64,000 nucleotides of DNA. It comes from Engelhardtia mirabilis. Its GTDB lineage: Bacteria > Planctomycetota > UBA1135 > GCA-002686595. Under the pieces are notes generated by a model, which was not told the origin of the DNA, did no database searches, and saw nothing but the letters and a program-made list of their open reading frames with translations. The stretch is taken from NCBI GenBank assembly GCA_007751255.1, contig CP036296.1, positions 6,820,001 to 6,884,000 of the forward strand. The letters run 5' to 3'. A program made the translations under genes and the position numbers. Shown piece by piece: positions 1 through 9,574 of the stretch (position 1 is the stretch's first letter; each line of letters begins with the position of its first letter).

Positions 1-287
1 TCTTGCAAGACCCCGGACCTCGCCACGAGGGTCATGCGCTCCAGCTTGGCGAGGGGCTCGGCTCGTTCGCCGTCGCGCTCGAGTTCGATCGACGCGAAGA
101 CCTTGGCACCGAGCAGGCGTTCGAGGGGCACCAGCCGGTGGGTCGACACCTGGGCGCCGGTGACGGCTCGAGCTTCCTCCGGCTTGGTGACTTGGGTCAC
201 CGTGCTACCGGTGAGGGCGGTACTGGTCAGGGAAGTGCTGGCGAGGAGGGCGCTTGTAAGAAGCGCCGTGCGTTTGAGTTTCTGCAT
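1..287 (-). CDS. Secreted protein, PRC-barrel-like, 3' end outside window
   Basis: Only the first 95 codons are inside the window; the gene runs off the left edge. The ATG at 287 is followed by a basic, hydrophobic stretch (MQKLKRTALLTSALLAST) that looks like a Sec signal peptide. The segment beginning RLVPLERLLGAKVF then resembles the start of a PRC-barrel domain, in which a short strand around L-L-G-x-x-V precedes an acidic loop. That family assignment is tentative. The reading frame stays open to the edge with typical high-GC third positions, which supports it as real coding sequence. Function unknown. Confidence 0.6.
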   Translation of the reverse strand, partial: MQKLKRTALLTSALLASTSLTSTALTGSTVTQVTKPEEARAVTGAQVSTHRLVPLERLLGAKVFASIELERDGERAEPLAKLERMTLVARSGVLQ

Positions 288-361
288 GGAAGTATCTGCT
301 TGGGTGCTTGGTGTTCGGCGTTGTCGTGATGGCGTGAAGACCGCGCTGACGCGCGCCTCGC

Positions 362-535
362 TCAACCGGCTGCGGGTCGTCGCACGGCGCCGACGACCAG
401 CGACAGGAGCATCAGCACCAGGAACACCCAGAAGGCGAGCTGGGCCATTCCGGTCGCGGCTCCGGCGATGCCACCGAAGCCCAGGAGGGCGGCGATGAGG
501 GCGATGACGAGCAGGCTGATGGTCAGGCGAAGCAT
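362..535 (-). CDS. DUF1328 (YtjA-type) small membrane protein
   Basis: The product is 57 residues long and almost wholly hydrophobic, with two predicted membrane segments (about residues 3-22 and 31-50) joined by the glycine-rich turn GFGGIAGAATGMAQ. This layout and the length match the DUF1328/YtjA family of small inner-membrane proteins, whose role is unknown and which often sit near general stress genes. The ATG at 535 was chosen over upstream in-frame starts because GGAGG lies just before it and because the family begins right at the first membrane segment. It is a single gene on the minus strand. Confidence 0.85.
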   Translation of the reverse strand: MLRLTISLLVIALIAALLGFGGIAGAATGMAQLAFWVFLVLMLLSLVVGAVRRPAAG

Positions 536-774
536 GGGGCCTCCGGGTTGAGTGCGAGTCTTCTGCGGGACACTCTCCGCAGCGACGCAGGTGCCGTTGC
601 AAGCGCCATGCCGGCCGCCTGATCGGGCCCTCGTACACCGCAGGCCCGTCTCACCCGTCGATCGGAGGAGGCACCACCTCCGACTTGCGGCGCCGCCGCC
701 GACTCGGCGACGGGTGCGGAAGGGCAACGTCGGCGGCGCGCGATGGAGCCCTGTGCGCCGTCACGCCGCGGCGT

Positions 775-1656
775 TCACAGCTCGTCCAGGCTGCGCGGCC
801 AATCGTCCTTGAGCAGACGCGAGAGCACGCGGTCGGCCAGGATGCGGCCCTCGGTCTGGCAGCCGGGGCAGTAGTTGAACTCGTTCTCCGCGTGGATCAC
901 CCGTTGCACGGGCGCGTTGCACACGGGACAAGCTTGGCCGTACTTGCCGTGCACGGCCATCTGCGGATGGAAGGCGGTGACGACGTCGGGGAAGCCGTCG
1001 CCCACGGCTGCGCGGTGGTGCTCGGTCCATTCGCGCAGCACGTCGCGTGCGGCGTCCTGGAGCCGAACGCCGCGCTCGTCGTCCAGATCGCGCGTGCGTT
1101 GGAAGGGCGACAGGCGCGCGCGGTGCAGGATCTCGTCCGAGTAGGCGTTGCCGATGCCGTCGAAGGTCGTCGGGTCGACCAGGGCCCGCTTCAGGGTGCG
1201 GTTCTCGAGGCGCAGGCGCTCCAGGAAAGTCGCTCGGTCGGCGTCGCGCAGGTCGAGCCCGCCGCGATCGTGGACGGCCAGACCCGCTTCGCCCCGCACG
1301 ACGTGGATCGACGCGCGCTTGCGCTTGGAGGCCTCGGAGAAGATCAGGGTGCCCTGCTCGAAGTCGAAGGCGGCCAGGGCTCCGCGGCCCTTGATGCTCG
1401 CGCCCGCGGGCTTCCAGCGCAGGCGCCCGGCGATCATCGGATGCAAGACCAGGAACAGCTCGTCCTCGAAGACGAGCACCAGCCGCTTGCCCAGGCGCCG
1501 CACCGCCGTGACCCGCCGGCCCACCAGGGTCGCCAAGGGCGGATCGACCGAGCGCAGCACGAAGGGACTCGCCAGGCGCGGGCCGAGTAGCTTGCGGCCG
1601 ACGGTGAAACGCTCCAGGGCCTCGACGTAGACGACGATATCGGGCAGTTCGGGCAC
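775..1656 (-). CDS. mutM: Formamidopyrimidine-DNA glycosylase family protein (Fpg/Nei)
   Basis: This is a base-excision repair glycosylase/AP lyase that removes oxidised bases. The 293-residue product starts with GTG so that removal of the initiator exposes PELPD, in which the N-terminal proline is the catalytic nucleophile and the next Glu is essential in this family. A starter ATG nine residues upstream (1683) would bury the proline and is unlikely. The helix-two-turn-helix motif GIGNAYSDEILHRARLSP is present. A C-terminal C-X2-C-X16-C-X2-C zinc finger (about residues 243-266, ending in YCPGCQ) is complete. Whether it prefers Fpg or Nei substrates cannot be decided by eye. It is divergent from the next gene, with about 110 bases between the starts. 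Confidence 0.9.
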   Translation of the reverse strand: MPELPDIVVYVEALERFTVGRKLLGPRLASPFVLRSVDPPLATLVGRRVTAVRRLGKRLVLVFEDELFLVLHPMIAGRLRWKPAGASIKGRGALAAFDFEQGTLIFSEASKRKRASIHVVRGEAGLAVHDRGGLDLRDADRATFLERLRLENRTLKRALVDPTTFDGIGNAYSDEILHRARLSPFQRTRDLDDERGVRLQDAARDVLREWTEHHRAAVGDGFPDVVTAFHPQMAVHGKYGQACPVCNAPVQRVIHAENEFNYCPGCQTEGRILADRVLSRLLKDDWPRSLDEL

Positions 1657-1767
1657 GCGGCGAAGGTACCGGCCCGCGGCCATGTCGGGGCGCGATTCGG
1701 CCTCCCCGAGCGGCCCGGGGGCCGGAGCTTCGACTAACGTAGCGGTCCCCCAGCCCCCCAGAACACC

Positions 1768-3027
1768 GTGGACGAAGCTCAATCGAACGACCCCCTGGGC
1801 GCCAAGCCCGAAACGACGCCGGGCGCGGTACTCCAGGCGCACAGCTCCCTAGCAGCGGCACCGCAGGCCCCGCGACCCCGCCGCTGGTTGCGCCGACTCC
1901 TGGCCCTCGCGCTGGTGCCGGTGATCAGTCTCGTGACCGTGGAGCTCGGCCTGCGGTTCTTGCTGTTCAGCCACAACCCGACGATCGTCGAGCGCACCCA
2001 ATGGACGCTGCGCAAGCCACAGCGCTTCGCCAATCGACTCAGCGACGACATGTTCTGGGCGCTGCTGCACCGTTGGGGCAGCGCTGCCCGTGACGAGGCG
2101 AGTGTCCCCGACCCGATCACGGGCTGGCGCGGACGCTTCAGTCGCAGCGCCAACCCCTATATCCACGCGCGAGTGGGCGATCTCGAGCACCGGCAGCCGA
2201 TCCTGCTCTTCGGCGACTCCTACGCGGCGTGCACCACCTCCGCCGCCGACTGCTTCGACGGCCTCTTCCGCGACTCCGACCGGATCGACGACGCCCTGCT
2301 GCTCAACTACGGCGTGGGCGGCTTCGGCCTGGACCAGATCTACCTGACCCTGCGCGAGACCCTGAAGGCCTGGGACACGTCGGGCCTGGCGAAGCCGAAG
2401 GTGATCGTGTCCTTCTTCCTCGACAACGACCTGGACCGCTGCGACCTCTCGATTCGCGACTTCCCCAAGCCGCGCTTCACGGTCGAGGACGGCCAACTCG
2501 TCGAGCACAGCGTGGAGTCGCCCAGCGGCTCGGCCTGGTACGAGCGCAACAGCTCCGTGTTCGACCTGTGGACCTGGCGTTGGCTGGTCCACTCGTCGCA
2601 CCTCTTGCCGAACAAGCTCCAGTCGCGCTTCGACGGCACCGACCGCCACCGCGAGTTCCTGCAGGAGGCCGTGCCCCTCCTGTTCGCGGCGGCGCACGAA
2701 GAGCTGGCCTCGCGCGGCATCGAGCACAGCTTCCTGATCCTCCCGGGCGAGGTCGCGCTCAAGTACCCCTACCACACCTGGCGCGAACCCCTGGTCGAGC
2801 AGTCCCTGACCGACTTGGGCGTGAACTGGGTCAACGCCCGCTGGGAGTTCGAGCAGCACGCCAAGGCCGTGGGCCTCCAGCCGAAGGACTACTTCGGCAC
2901 CGAGGGTCGCGCCGCCGGCCACTACACGCCCCTGGGCAACCGGGTCGCGATGCAGGCCTTGCTGCGCGCCGTGGACGGTGACTCCGACGCCGGTCGCCGG
3001 CCCTTGGGGTACGAGCCGGCGCGCTGA
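1768..3027 (+). CDS. Membrane-anchored SGNH/GDSL-fold protein
   Basis: The 419-residue product has a single membrane anchor at about residues 41-68 after a Pro/Ala-rich cytoplasmic tail, and the rest would be periplasmic. Block I of SGNH hydrolases is seen as LLFGDSYA (Ser151), the block with the catalytic Gly as NYGVGGFGLDQ, and a C-terminal GHYTPLGN (His about 385) could supply the His of the triad. Proteins of this form are often O-acetyltransferase-like or esterases acting on envelope polysaccharides, but the substrate here is unknown. GTG start at 1768. It is convergent with the PEGA lipoprotein gene that follows. Confidence 0.75.
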   Translation: MDEAQSNDPLGAKPETTPGAVLQAHSSLAAAPQAPRPRRWLRRLLALALVPVISLVTVELGLRFLLFSHNPTIVERTQWTLRKPQRFANRLSDDMFWALLHRWGSAARDEASVPDPITGWRGRFSRSANPYIHARVGDLEHRQPILLFGDSYAACTTSAADCFDGLFRDSDRIDDALLLNYGVGGFGLDQIYLTLRETLKAWDTSGLAKPKVIVSFFLDNDLDRCDLSIRDFPKPRFTVEDGQLVEHSVESPSGSAWYERNSSVFDLWTWRWLVHSSHLLPNKLQSRFDGTDRHREFLQEAVPLLFAAAHEELASRGIEHSFLILPGEVALKYPYHTWREPLVEQSLTDLGVNWVNARWEFEQHAKAVGLQPKDYFGTEGRAAGHYTPLGNRVAMQALLRAVDGDSDAGRRPLGYEPAR

Positions 3028-3072
3028 GGCGACCGCGAGACTTCAGTGCCCCGGCGGCCGCCCGGCCCGGGT

Positions 3073-3528
3073 TCAGTCGTCGTCGTCGCGCGACTCCGCG
3101 ACCGGCTCCGGCGGACGCTCGCCGGGCGCGTAGAGCGGAATCAGATGGGATTCGGGCAGCTTCCACATGGCGCCCGTCGCCGGGTCGACGATCAGCCAAC
3201 CGATCAAGCCGCCGAACAGGATGTTGCCCACGTACCAGCCGTCGAGCGACGCCTTGAGGGTCGAGACCTCGGGCTCGTAACCGGGCAGGCTGGCGTTGAC
3301 CGTGTAGGACTGCGACGAGAAGAAGCCGGCCTTCGCCTTGAGGGTGACAGTGGTCGGTGCGGTGCCTCGGTGTACCCGTTCACCCTTGCGATCGACGATC
3401 TCGATCGCCGCGCCGGTCGGCTCGGTATCGATTCGCACGGCATACTCGCTCTTGCTGACGATGCTGGCGCAAGAGGCCAGTGGCAGCAGCGCTGCGGCGG
3501 TCAGGAACTCGGGCTTGATTCGAATCAT
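3073..3528 (-). CDS. PEGA-domain lipoprotein
   Basis: This is a 151-residue product. The signal peptide ends in the lipobox LASC, so the mature protein should be lipid-anchored at the conserved Cys. The following region (YAVRIDTEPTGAAIEI...GTAPTTVTLKA) has the beta-sandwich pattern of PEGA domains, with P-x-G-A followed by a G-x-x-P turn. A hydrophobic glycine-rich stretch near residues 100-115 (GNILFGGLIGWLIVDP) resembles the one in many PEGA lipoproteins. The tail ends in four Asp. The ATG at 3528 is preceded by GGGAGAGA. Its precise role is unknown; a surface or envelope structural role is the usual guess. Confidence 0.8.
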   Translation of the reverse strand: MIRIKPEFLTAAALLPLASCASIVSKSEYAVRIDTEPTGAAIEIVDRKGERVHRGTAPTTVTLKAKAGFFSSQSYTVNASLPGYEPEVSTLKASLDGWYVGNILFGGLIGWLIVDPATGAMWKLPESHLIPLYAPGERPPEPVAESRDDDD

Positions 3529-3705
3529 GGTTCTCTCCCATCGGGCCAATCTGAATTCGGAGGCACGGCGAGCGGCCCCCGCGAAGTGGGCGAGCATAGT
3601 GAGACATCGGTCCTCGAGTCCAAGTTTCGGTTCGCGGGAGAGGCCCGGCCGGGGCGCGGGGCGGGCACCGTTGCCGAGCGCCCGGACTCGGGACAGACTG
3701 TGGCG

Positions 3706-4305
3706 ATGACCAGCGCCGACGCGATCCGAGCCTCCTTCGACGAGGCTGCCCGCACCCTGGAAGCCTTCACCCAGAGCCCCGAGGGTCTGGGCCGGGTCCC
3801 GGCGTTCGCCGAGGCGACCCTGGCCACCGTGCGCCGCAAGGGGCTCCTGATGGCCTGCGGCAACGGCGGCTCCATGTGCGACGCGATGCACTTCGCCGAG
3901 GAGTGGACCGGGCGCTTCCGCGGCAACCGGGACGCGATCGGTGCGGTGGCCTTCTCCGACCCGAGCCACCTGACCTGCATCGCCAACGACTTCGGCTACG
4001 ACGAGGTCTTCGCGCGCGAGGTCGAGGCCTACGGCAAGCAGGGCGACCTCCTGGTGTGCCTGTCCACCAGCGGCAACTCCCCCAACGTGCTGCGCGCGGT
4101 CGAGGTCGCCAAGGAGCGCGGGGTGACCACGGTGGGCCTGCTCGGCAAGGGCGGCGGCAAGCTGCTCGATCAGGTCGACATCGCCGTGGTCGTGCCCGAG
4201 GCGACCACCTCGGACCGCATCCAGGAGGTCCACATCAAGGTCCTCCACATCGTGATCGAGGCGGTCGAGCGCGAGCTCTTCCCCGGCAACTACGCCGCCG
4301 GTTGA
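3706..4305 (+). CDS. gmhA: Phosphoheptose isomerase (SIS domain)
   Basis: This cytosolic enzyme converts sedoheptulose 7-phosphate to glycero-manno-heptose 7-phosphate, the first step toward ADP-heptose for lipopolysaccharide core or S-layer glycans. The 199-residue product is the normal length. It has the SIS-domain phosphate-binding sequence ACGNGGSMCDAMHFAEEW, the second sugar-phosphate loop LSTSGNSPNVL, and the C-terminal EVHIKVLHIVIE helix with the expected His. The ATG at 3706 was chosen because it begins the N-terminal helix typical of the family; the frame stays open far upstream but that region is not conserved. It is a single gene, convergent with the sigma-54 activator. Confidence 0.9.
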   Translation: MTSADAIRASFDEAARTLEAFTQSPEGLGRVPAFAEATLATVRRKGLLMACGNGGSMCDAMHFAEEWTGRFRGNRDAIGAVAFSDPSHLTCIANDFGYDEVFAREVEAYGKQGDLLVCLSTSGNSPNVLRAVEVAKERGVTTVGLLGKGGGKLLDQVDIAVVVPEATTSDRIQEVHIKVLHIVIEAVERELFPGNYAAG

Positions 4306-4333
4306 CGGCCCGGGGAGCCGGCCGCCGGCGCGC

Positions 4334-5785
<1,452 letters not shown>

Positions 5786-5913
5786 CTGGATCGGTGTTCT
5801 CACTCCGGAGGCCGTAGCACACAGCGATCGGAGGTTCAGCCGCAAGAACTCCGAGCAAGCCCTCGAGCGGCAGCGCAGACCGTACCTCAAATCACTGCGG
5901 GCGAGTGAGTTAG

Positions 5914-5936
5914 GTGTCAGGGGCGGAGCCTGGCAC
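5914..5936. repeat. Small hairpin (REP-like)
   Basis: GTGTCAGG (5914-5921) pairs with CCTGGCAC (5929-5936), with one G-U pair and a seven-base loop. It lies between the divergent starts of the sigma-54 activator and csbD. It may be a dispersed palindrome or simply part of the promoter region. Its right arm overlaps a sigma-54-like site. Confidence 0.4.
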
Positions 5937-5945
5937 AGGAGTTGT
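5931..5945 (+). promoter_or_regulatory. Possible weak sigma-54 promoter upstream of csbD
   Basis: TGGCAC-N5-TTGT matches the -24 element perfectly and the -12 element in three of four bases (the C at -12 is T). It points toward csbD, about 90 bases away. It lies in a hairpin and the -12 mismatch is at an important base, so this is only a candidate. Confidence 0.25.
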
Positions 5946-5964
5946 AAGAGTGCCCCCCGGATCC

Positions 5965-5991
5965 GGGGCCGGGGCCGGGGCCGGGGCCGGG
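5965..5991. repeat. Tandem GGGGCC x4, possible G-quadruplex
   Basis: Four exact copies of GGGGCC followed by GGG lie about 40 bases upstream of the csbD start. Four runs of four G separated by CC satisfy the usual sequence rule for an intramolecular G-quadruplex on the plus strand, which is also the mRNA-sense strand of csbD. Confidence 0.7.
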
Positions 5992-6032
5992 ACCCGTCCC
6001 GTCACCACAACCGACAGCGAAAGGACCGCGTC

Positions 6033-6236
6033 ATGAAGACCGACCGAATCGAAGGCAACTGGAAGCAAGCCGTGGGCGCCGTGAAGGAGCAGTGGGGCAA
6101 GCTCACCGACGACGACCTGAAGGAGGTCGAGGGCAAGCGCGACAAGCTCGTGGGCAAGATCCAGCAGCGCTACGGCGTGGCCAAGGACAAGGCCGAGCAG
6201 GAGCTCGCGCGCTTCGAGAGCGGCAACCGCTACTGA
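6033..6236 (+). CDS. csbD: CsbD family stress protein
   Basis: The product is 67 residues long and highly charged, with the family pattern MKTDRIEGNWKQAVGAVKEQWGKLTDDDL, the Glu-Gly-Lys-Arg-Asp-Lys-Leu-Val-Gly-Lys block, and a C-terminal YGVAKDKAEQEL helix. CsbD proteins are small helical proteins induced by general stress in many bacteria; their molecular action is not known. It starts a run of small plus-strand genes (lipoprotein, coiled-coil protein, Pro-rich peptide) that may be co-expressed. A GGGGCC repeat lies immediately upstream and could affect expression. Confidence 0.92.
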   Translation: MKTDRIEGNWKQAVGAVKEQWGKLTDDDLKEVEGKRDKLVGKIQQRYGVAKDKAEQELARFESGNRY

Positions 6237-6247
6237 TCCGGGCTCGC

Positions 6248-6658
6248 GTGAAGCGCTCGCAGCCCCAGCCGACGACGACCCGATCCGCCCGGCGACTGCT
6301 CGCGGCGGCGCTCGACATCAGCCGCGCGCCGGCCCGCGAACGCCCGAGCGACGACCGCCGCCTGGGCGACCTCCGCCTGGCCCTGCGCCTCGCTCGACAG
6401 CGGGCCCAGAACTTCCAGTTGCGACTCGACCGCAGCCGCGCCACGCCGATCGGCCTGCACGTCTGCGGAAGCGTCCGCGACGAGATCCGCGGGCTGGTAC
6501 AGCGCATCGATCGCCTCGAGGCGACCCATCCACCCACCGACGAAATCCGAGAATCCGATGCAAGACCCCACCGACAAGACCCGCCTCCACCTCCTACGTC
6601 TCGCGGCCGGCGCCACCTTGGCCGCCCTGGCCCTGGCTACGACCGGCTGCACCGATGA
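6248..6658 (+). CDS. Hypothetical Arg-rich protein, doubtful
   Basis: A GTG at 6248, eleven bases after csbD, opens a frame of 136 residues. The first ~100 residues look protein-like, with a helical segment (RRLGDLRLALRLARQRAQNFQLRLDRS). The last 33 residues overlap the start of the next gene in another frame and are Pro/Arg-rich, as expected of non-coding read-through. It may be a genuine small gene overlapping the lipoprotein gene, a gene with a damaged 3' end, or a chance frame. No family is recognised. Confidence 0.35.
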   Translation: MKRSQPQPTTTRSARRLLAAALDISRAPARERPSDDRRLGDLRLALRLARQRAQNFQLRLDRSRATPIGLHVCGSVRDEIRGLVQRIDRLEATHPPTDEIRESDARPHRQDPPPPPTSRGRRHLGRPGPGYDRLHR

Positions 6659-6794
6659 GCACGCCGATGCGGCGGAGACCATCGAGGACACCGCCGAAGA
6701 CGCCGCGGACGCCGTCGGCGATGCCGCGCAGAACATCCAGGACGGCGTCGAAGACGCCGCTGAGAACGTCGAGGACGCGGCCGACGGCCACTGA
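6558..6794 (+). CDS. Small acidic lipoprotein
   Basis: This is a 78-residue product. A signal peptide with a clear lipobox (LATTGC) gives a lipid-anchored mature protein of about 49 residues. The mature part is almost only Ala, Glu, Asp, Val and Ile in an amphipathic pattern (AETIEDTAEDAADAVGDAAQ) with an approximate 11-residue period, as seen in LEA-like or YtxH-like stress proteins. It follows csbD and precedes another helical protein, which fits an envelope-stress cluster. Function unknown. Confidence 0.75.
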   Translation: MQDPTDKTRLHLLRLAAGATLAALALATTGCTDEHADAAETIEDTAEDAADAVGDAAQNIQDGVEDAAENVEDAADGH

Positions 6795-6843
6795 TCGCCG
6801 ATCCCGCCCACCCGCCGCCAACCAGCCGACCCGGAGAGACACC

Positions 6844-7158
6844 ATGCAAACCGCCACTGAGACCCGTCAGAAGATCGTCACCGCCATCTCGCGGGATGTC
6901 TCGCACCTGCGCGACCGCCTGGCCCGCACCCGCGACGAGCTGCGGCTCGAGGCACACCTGGGAGCCAAGGAACTCGAGGACCGCAGGGGCGAGCTGGATC
7001 GCCAGCGCCGGGACCTGGCCGACCGCATCCGCGCCGCGCGGGGAACGGCCGCCAAGGGCGCCAGCAGGGTGGGATCCGAGCTCACGCGCGCCTGGGAGCA
7101 GACCCTCGAGGCCTGCGGTGAAGTGCAAGAGGAGCTGACGCGCCGTGGCCGGTCTTGA
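6844..7158 (+). CDS. Small coiled-coil protein
   Basis: The 104-residue product is predicted to be helical throughout, with dense heptads of Leu/Arg/Glu (HLRDRLARTRDELRLEAHL, then LEDRRGELDRQRRDLADR). There is no signal peptide or membrane segment. The ATG at 6844 has GGAGAG at good spacing. Its last bases overlap the start of the following Pro-rich frame, which suggests translational coupling. No family is recognised; the position next to csbD and an LEA-like lipoprotein suggests a stress role. Confidence 0.65.
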   Translation: MQTATETRQKIVTAISRDVSHLRDRLARTRDELRLEAHLGAKELEDRRGELDRQRRDLADRIRAARGTAAKGASRVGSELTRAWEQTLEACGEVQEELTRRGRS

Positions 7159-7399
7159 CGCGCCCGTGAGTGCCGGCGGAGGCGACCCGACTCCGGGCGG
7201 GCCGGCCGAACCCCCCGGGTTCACGCCGCCGGTCCCCAACAGGCCCACCGCGCCCAAACCCGAGGTCCCTACGGGTCCCGGGCCGGATCGTCCGGAGGTC
7301 GCCCCCACGCCTCCGCCGCGGATCCCCGACCCGCCGCCGGCCCCGCCCCAGACTCCCGGGGCTCCAGCCACCCCGGCGGGCGGGCGCGGATCCTGGTGA
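7145..7399 (+). CDS. Proline-rich peptide, possible
   Basis: A GTG at 7145 overlaps the previous stop by 14 bases and has GAGGAG upstream. The 84-residue product is a Pro/Gly/Ala chain with no predicted fold, signal or membrane segment. The final codons and the stop lie inside a 22-base sequence that recurs elsewhere in the window, so the end may have been set by insertion of a repeat. It could be a natural disordered peptide or a chance frame. Confidence 0.4.
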   Translation: MAGLDAPVSAGGGDPTPGGPAEPPGFTPPVPNRPTAPKPEVPTGPGPDRPEVAPTPPPRIPDPPPAPPQTPGAPATPAGGRGSW

Positions 7400-7403
7400 C
7401 CGA
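7382..7403 (+). repeat. 22-base dispersed repeat, copy 1
   Basis: The sequence reading GGGCGCGG-ATCCTGGTGACCGA is identical to 58052-58073 on the plus strand and to 57889-57910 on the minus strand. This copy is alone (not inside a long hairpin) between the plus-strand stress cluster and the minus-strand GGDEF gene, and it supplies the stop codon of the Pro-rich frame. Confidence 0.8.
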
Positions 7404-7409
7404 TGCGGG

Positions 7410-9464
7410 CTAAGACTCGGTCCGTCCGACGGCGGCTGGGCGGATCCAGCTCCAGGGGTCCGAGCCCAGGGGCCGGGGCTCGCCTAGATGGGGGCCGCTG
7501 GCGAGGGCGCAGCCGGCGGCGATCAGCCGCTCCGCCGCACGCTCGCGATCGACTCCCGTCGCCACCAGCTCGAAGCCGTTGCGCAGGCAGTGCTGCACGA
7601 TGACCTCGAGCAGGGCTTCGTCCCCGCCGGCCTCGAGCATGCGCGGCGCCAGGCGCGCGCCGTCCACCCCGCCCCGCCGCAACAGGGCCAGGGGCGCGTA
7701 GCGCTCGCCGAAGTCGTCGACGAGCACCGCGTGTCCCCGCGCTCGCAGGCGACGCACACCGGCGGCCAGCTCGTCGCCTCCGAGCACCAGCGAGTCCTCG
7801 GGCAGGGCCAGACGCACGCGATTCGACCCCACGGAGAGGGCATCCAGGACGTGCTCGAGGGTCACCGCGGTGGTGGAGGTCATCAGGCACGAGGCCGACA
7901 CCCGCAGGTCGATCAGCCGCGCGCGAGCCGCTTGCGGTGCGGCCCCGCCTAGCAGCCTCAGAAGCGCCTCGACACCGATCGGGTCCAGTGGGCGCGGCGG
8001 CGAGTCGGGCCCGTAGCAGGCGCCGATCTCGGCACCGACGGTCGCGCGCGAGATCAGCTCCACCACCGGCCGCACGACCAGGCGCGGTTGGTCCGCGGGC
8101 CGTCGTTGGGGTTCGAGCTCGAACTCCCCAAGCTCCTCGTCCGACTCCAGGTCCGAGCTCCAGATCGCCAGGGCCGCTCGACCCGCGGCCTTGGCGTGGT
8201 ACATGGCGCGGTCCGCGCGGCGCAGGACCTCGTCCGGATCCGGACCGTCGCCGACGACGACCACCAGCCCGATCGACGCCGCCAGGTCGAGGTTGAGGCC
8301 GTCGAGTTGGAAGGGCTTGCGGAGGCTGGCGAGGATGCGGCGCGCCACGTGCTCGGCATCGCGGGCCCCGTCCAGGTCCTCGAGCAACACCCCGAACTCG
8401 TCGCCGCCCATGCGCGCGACCGTGTCGGCCGGGCGCAGGCAGCCGCGCAGTCGCCGCACGACCTCGATCAGGGCCGCGTCCCCGGCCGCGTGGCCGTGCT
8501 CGTCGTTGAGCGGTTTGAAGCGGTCCAGGTCGATGAACATGACCGCCGTGCGCAGGCCCGGGCGCCGCCGTCCGCGCTCGACCGCCTGGCGCACGCGGTC
8601 GAGCAGCACGCCGCGGGTCACCGCGCCGGTCAGCGCGTCATGGTGGGCGTCGTGCATCAAACGCTCGACCTCGGCGCGGGCGTAGGTCACGTCGCGCAGG
8701 GATCCGACCATGCGCTCGGGGCGGCCGTGGGCGTCGATCACCGCCCGCCCCTGGAGGCGGATCATGCGGTAGCCGCGCTCGCGGTCGCGCATGCGGCACT
8801 CGATCCGGAAGCGCTCGAGCGGCTGCTCCAAGAGGCGCGCGAGGCCGTCGCGAAAGCGCGTGTGCTCGGAAGGGTGAACCAGCTCGATCCAGGAGTCGAG
8901 GCGGCCTCCGAGCTCGGTCGGATCGATGCCGAGCAGCTCCTTCAGGGCAGCCGAGCAGATGACCTCGCCGGTTCCGATGTCCCATTCCCAGATGACGTCG
9001 TGGCTAGCCTCGGTGGCCAGGACGTAGCGGCGCCGAACCAGATCCAGCTCGCGCACCAGGGAGGCGCGCATGCGCGCGCGCTCGATCGTGCGGCGCAGGG
9101 CGGGGCCGTTGAACTGGCCACGCAGGAGCAGGTCCTGGGCGCCCGAGCGCAGGGTGCGGTCGACCAGCTCGGGATGGTCCTCGCGGGCCAAGAGGACCAC
9201 TGGCCAGCGCGCGCCGAACTCGGCCACCAGGGCCAGGGCGTCGACGCATCCGGCGGCACTCGCGTCGTCGGCGGCGGCGCCGAACTCGAGGTCCAAGAGG
9301 ATCACCTCGCAGGGCGCGGCGTCGAGGGCCACCCGCGCCTCGCCGGCGGTCGTGGCCAGGACGAGATCCAGGGGCGGCGCGCCGGGTTGATCCAGGACGC
9401 ACCGCAGCTCCTCGATGCCCCTCGGGTCGCTCTCGACGACCACTGCTCGCCAACGCTCGTTCAA
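7410..9464 (-). CDS. Diguanylate cyclase with receiver-like and PAS domains and a degenerate EAL domain
   Basis: This 684-residue protein should make cyclic di-GMP. A receiver-like domain (1-125) keeps the candidate phospho-acceptor Asp58 (ILLDLE) but has Arg where the conserved Lys is expected. A PAS domain (about 145-260) ends in the PAC-like RDVTYARAE linker. The GGDEF domain (270-430) is intact, with RMGGDEFGVL at 353 and the inhibitory I-site RPAD at 344-347. The C-terminal part (450-670) follows the EAL fold but has EIGA instead of EAL, VDDFGERYAPLALL instead of DDFGTGYSSL, and ATGVD instead of AEGVE, so it should not hydrolyse c-di-GMP. TTG at 9464 is the best start (a GTG at 9443 is possible). 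It is the last gene of the flagellar rod/hook transcript. Confidence 0.85.
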   Translation of the reverse strand: MNERWRAVVVESDPRGIEELRCVLDQPGAPPLDLVLATTAGEARVALDAAPCEVILLDLEFGAAADDASAAGCVDALALVAEFGARWPVVLLAREDHPELVDRTLRSGAQDLLLRGQFNGPALRRTIERARMRASLVRELDLVRRRYVLATEASHDVIWEWDIGTGEVICSAALKELLGIDPTELGGRLDSWIELVHPSEHTRFRDGLARLLEQPLERFRIECRMRDRERGYRMIRLQGRAVIDAHGRPERMVGSLRDVTYARAEVERLMHDAHHDALTGAVTRGVLLDRVRQAVERGRRRPGLRTAVMFIDLDRFKPLNDEHGHAAGDAALIEVVRRLRGCLRPADTVARMGGDEFGVLLEDLDGARDAEHVARRILASLRKPFQLDGLNLDLAASIGLVVVVGDGPDPDEVLRRADRAMYHAKAAGRAALAIWSSDLESDEELGEFELEPQRRPADQPRLVVRPVVELISRATVGAEIGACYGPDSPPRPLDPIGVEALLRLLGGAAPQAARARLIDLRVSASCLMTSTTAVTLEHVLDALSVGSNRVRLALPEDSLVLGGDELAAGVRRLRARGHAVLVDDFGERYAPLALLRRGGVDGARLAPRMLEAGGDEALLEVIVQHCLRNGFELVATGVDRERAAERLIAAGCALASGPHLGEPRPLGSDPWSWIRPAAVGRTES

Positions 9465-9574
9465 GTTCGTGGACCTCGGACCCTTTCGTCCACAGTCTGC
9501 CGCGCGGCGACGCCCACCGGTCGGGGCAGATCGGGGAACGGCCCGCTCGCGAGCCCAACAGCGGGCTCGAGCGC

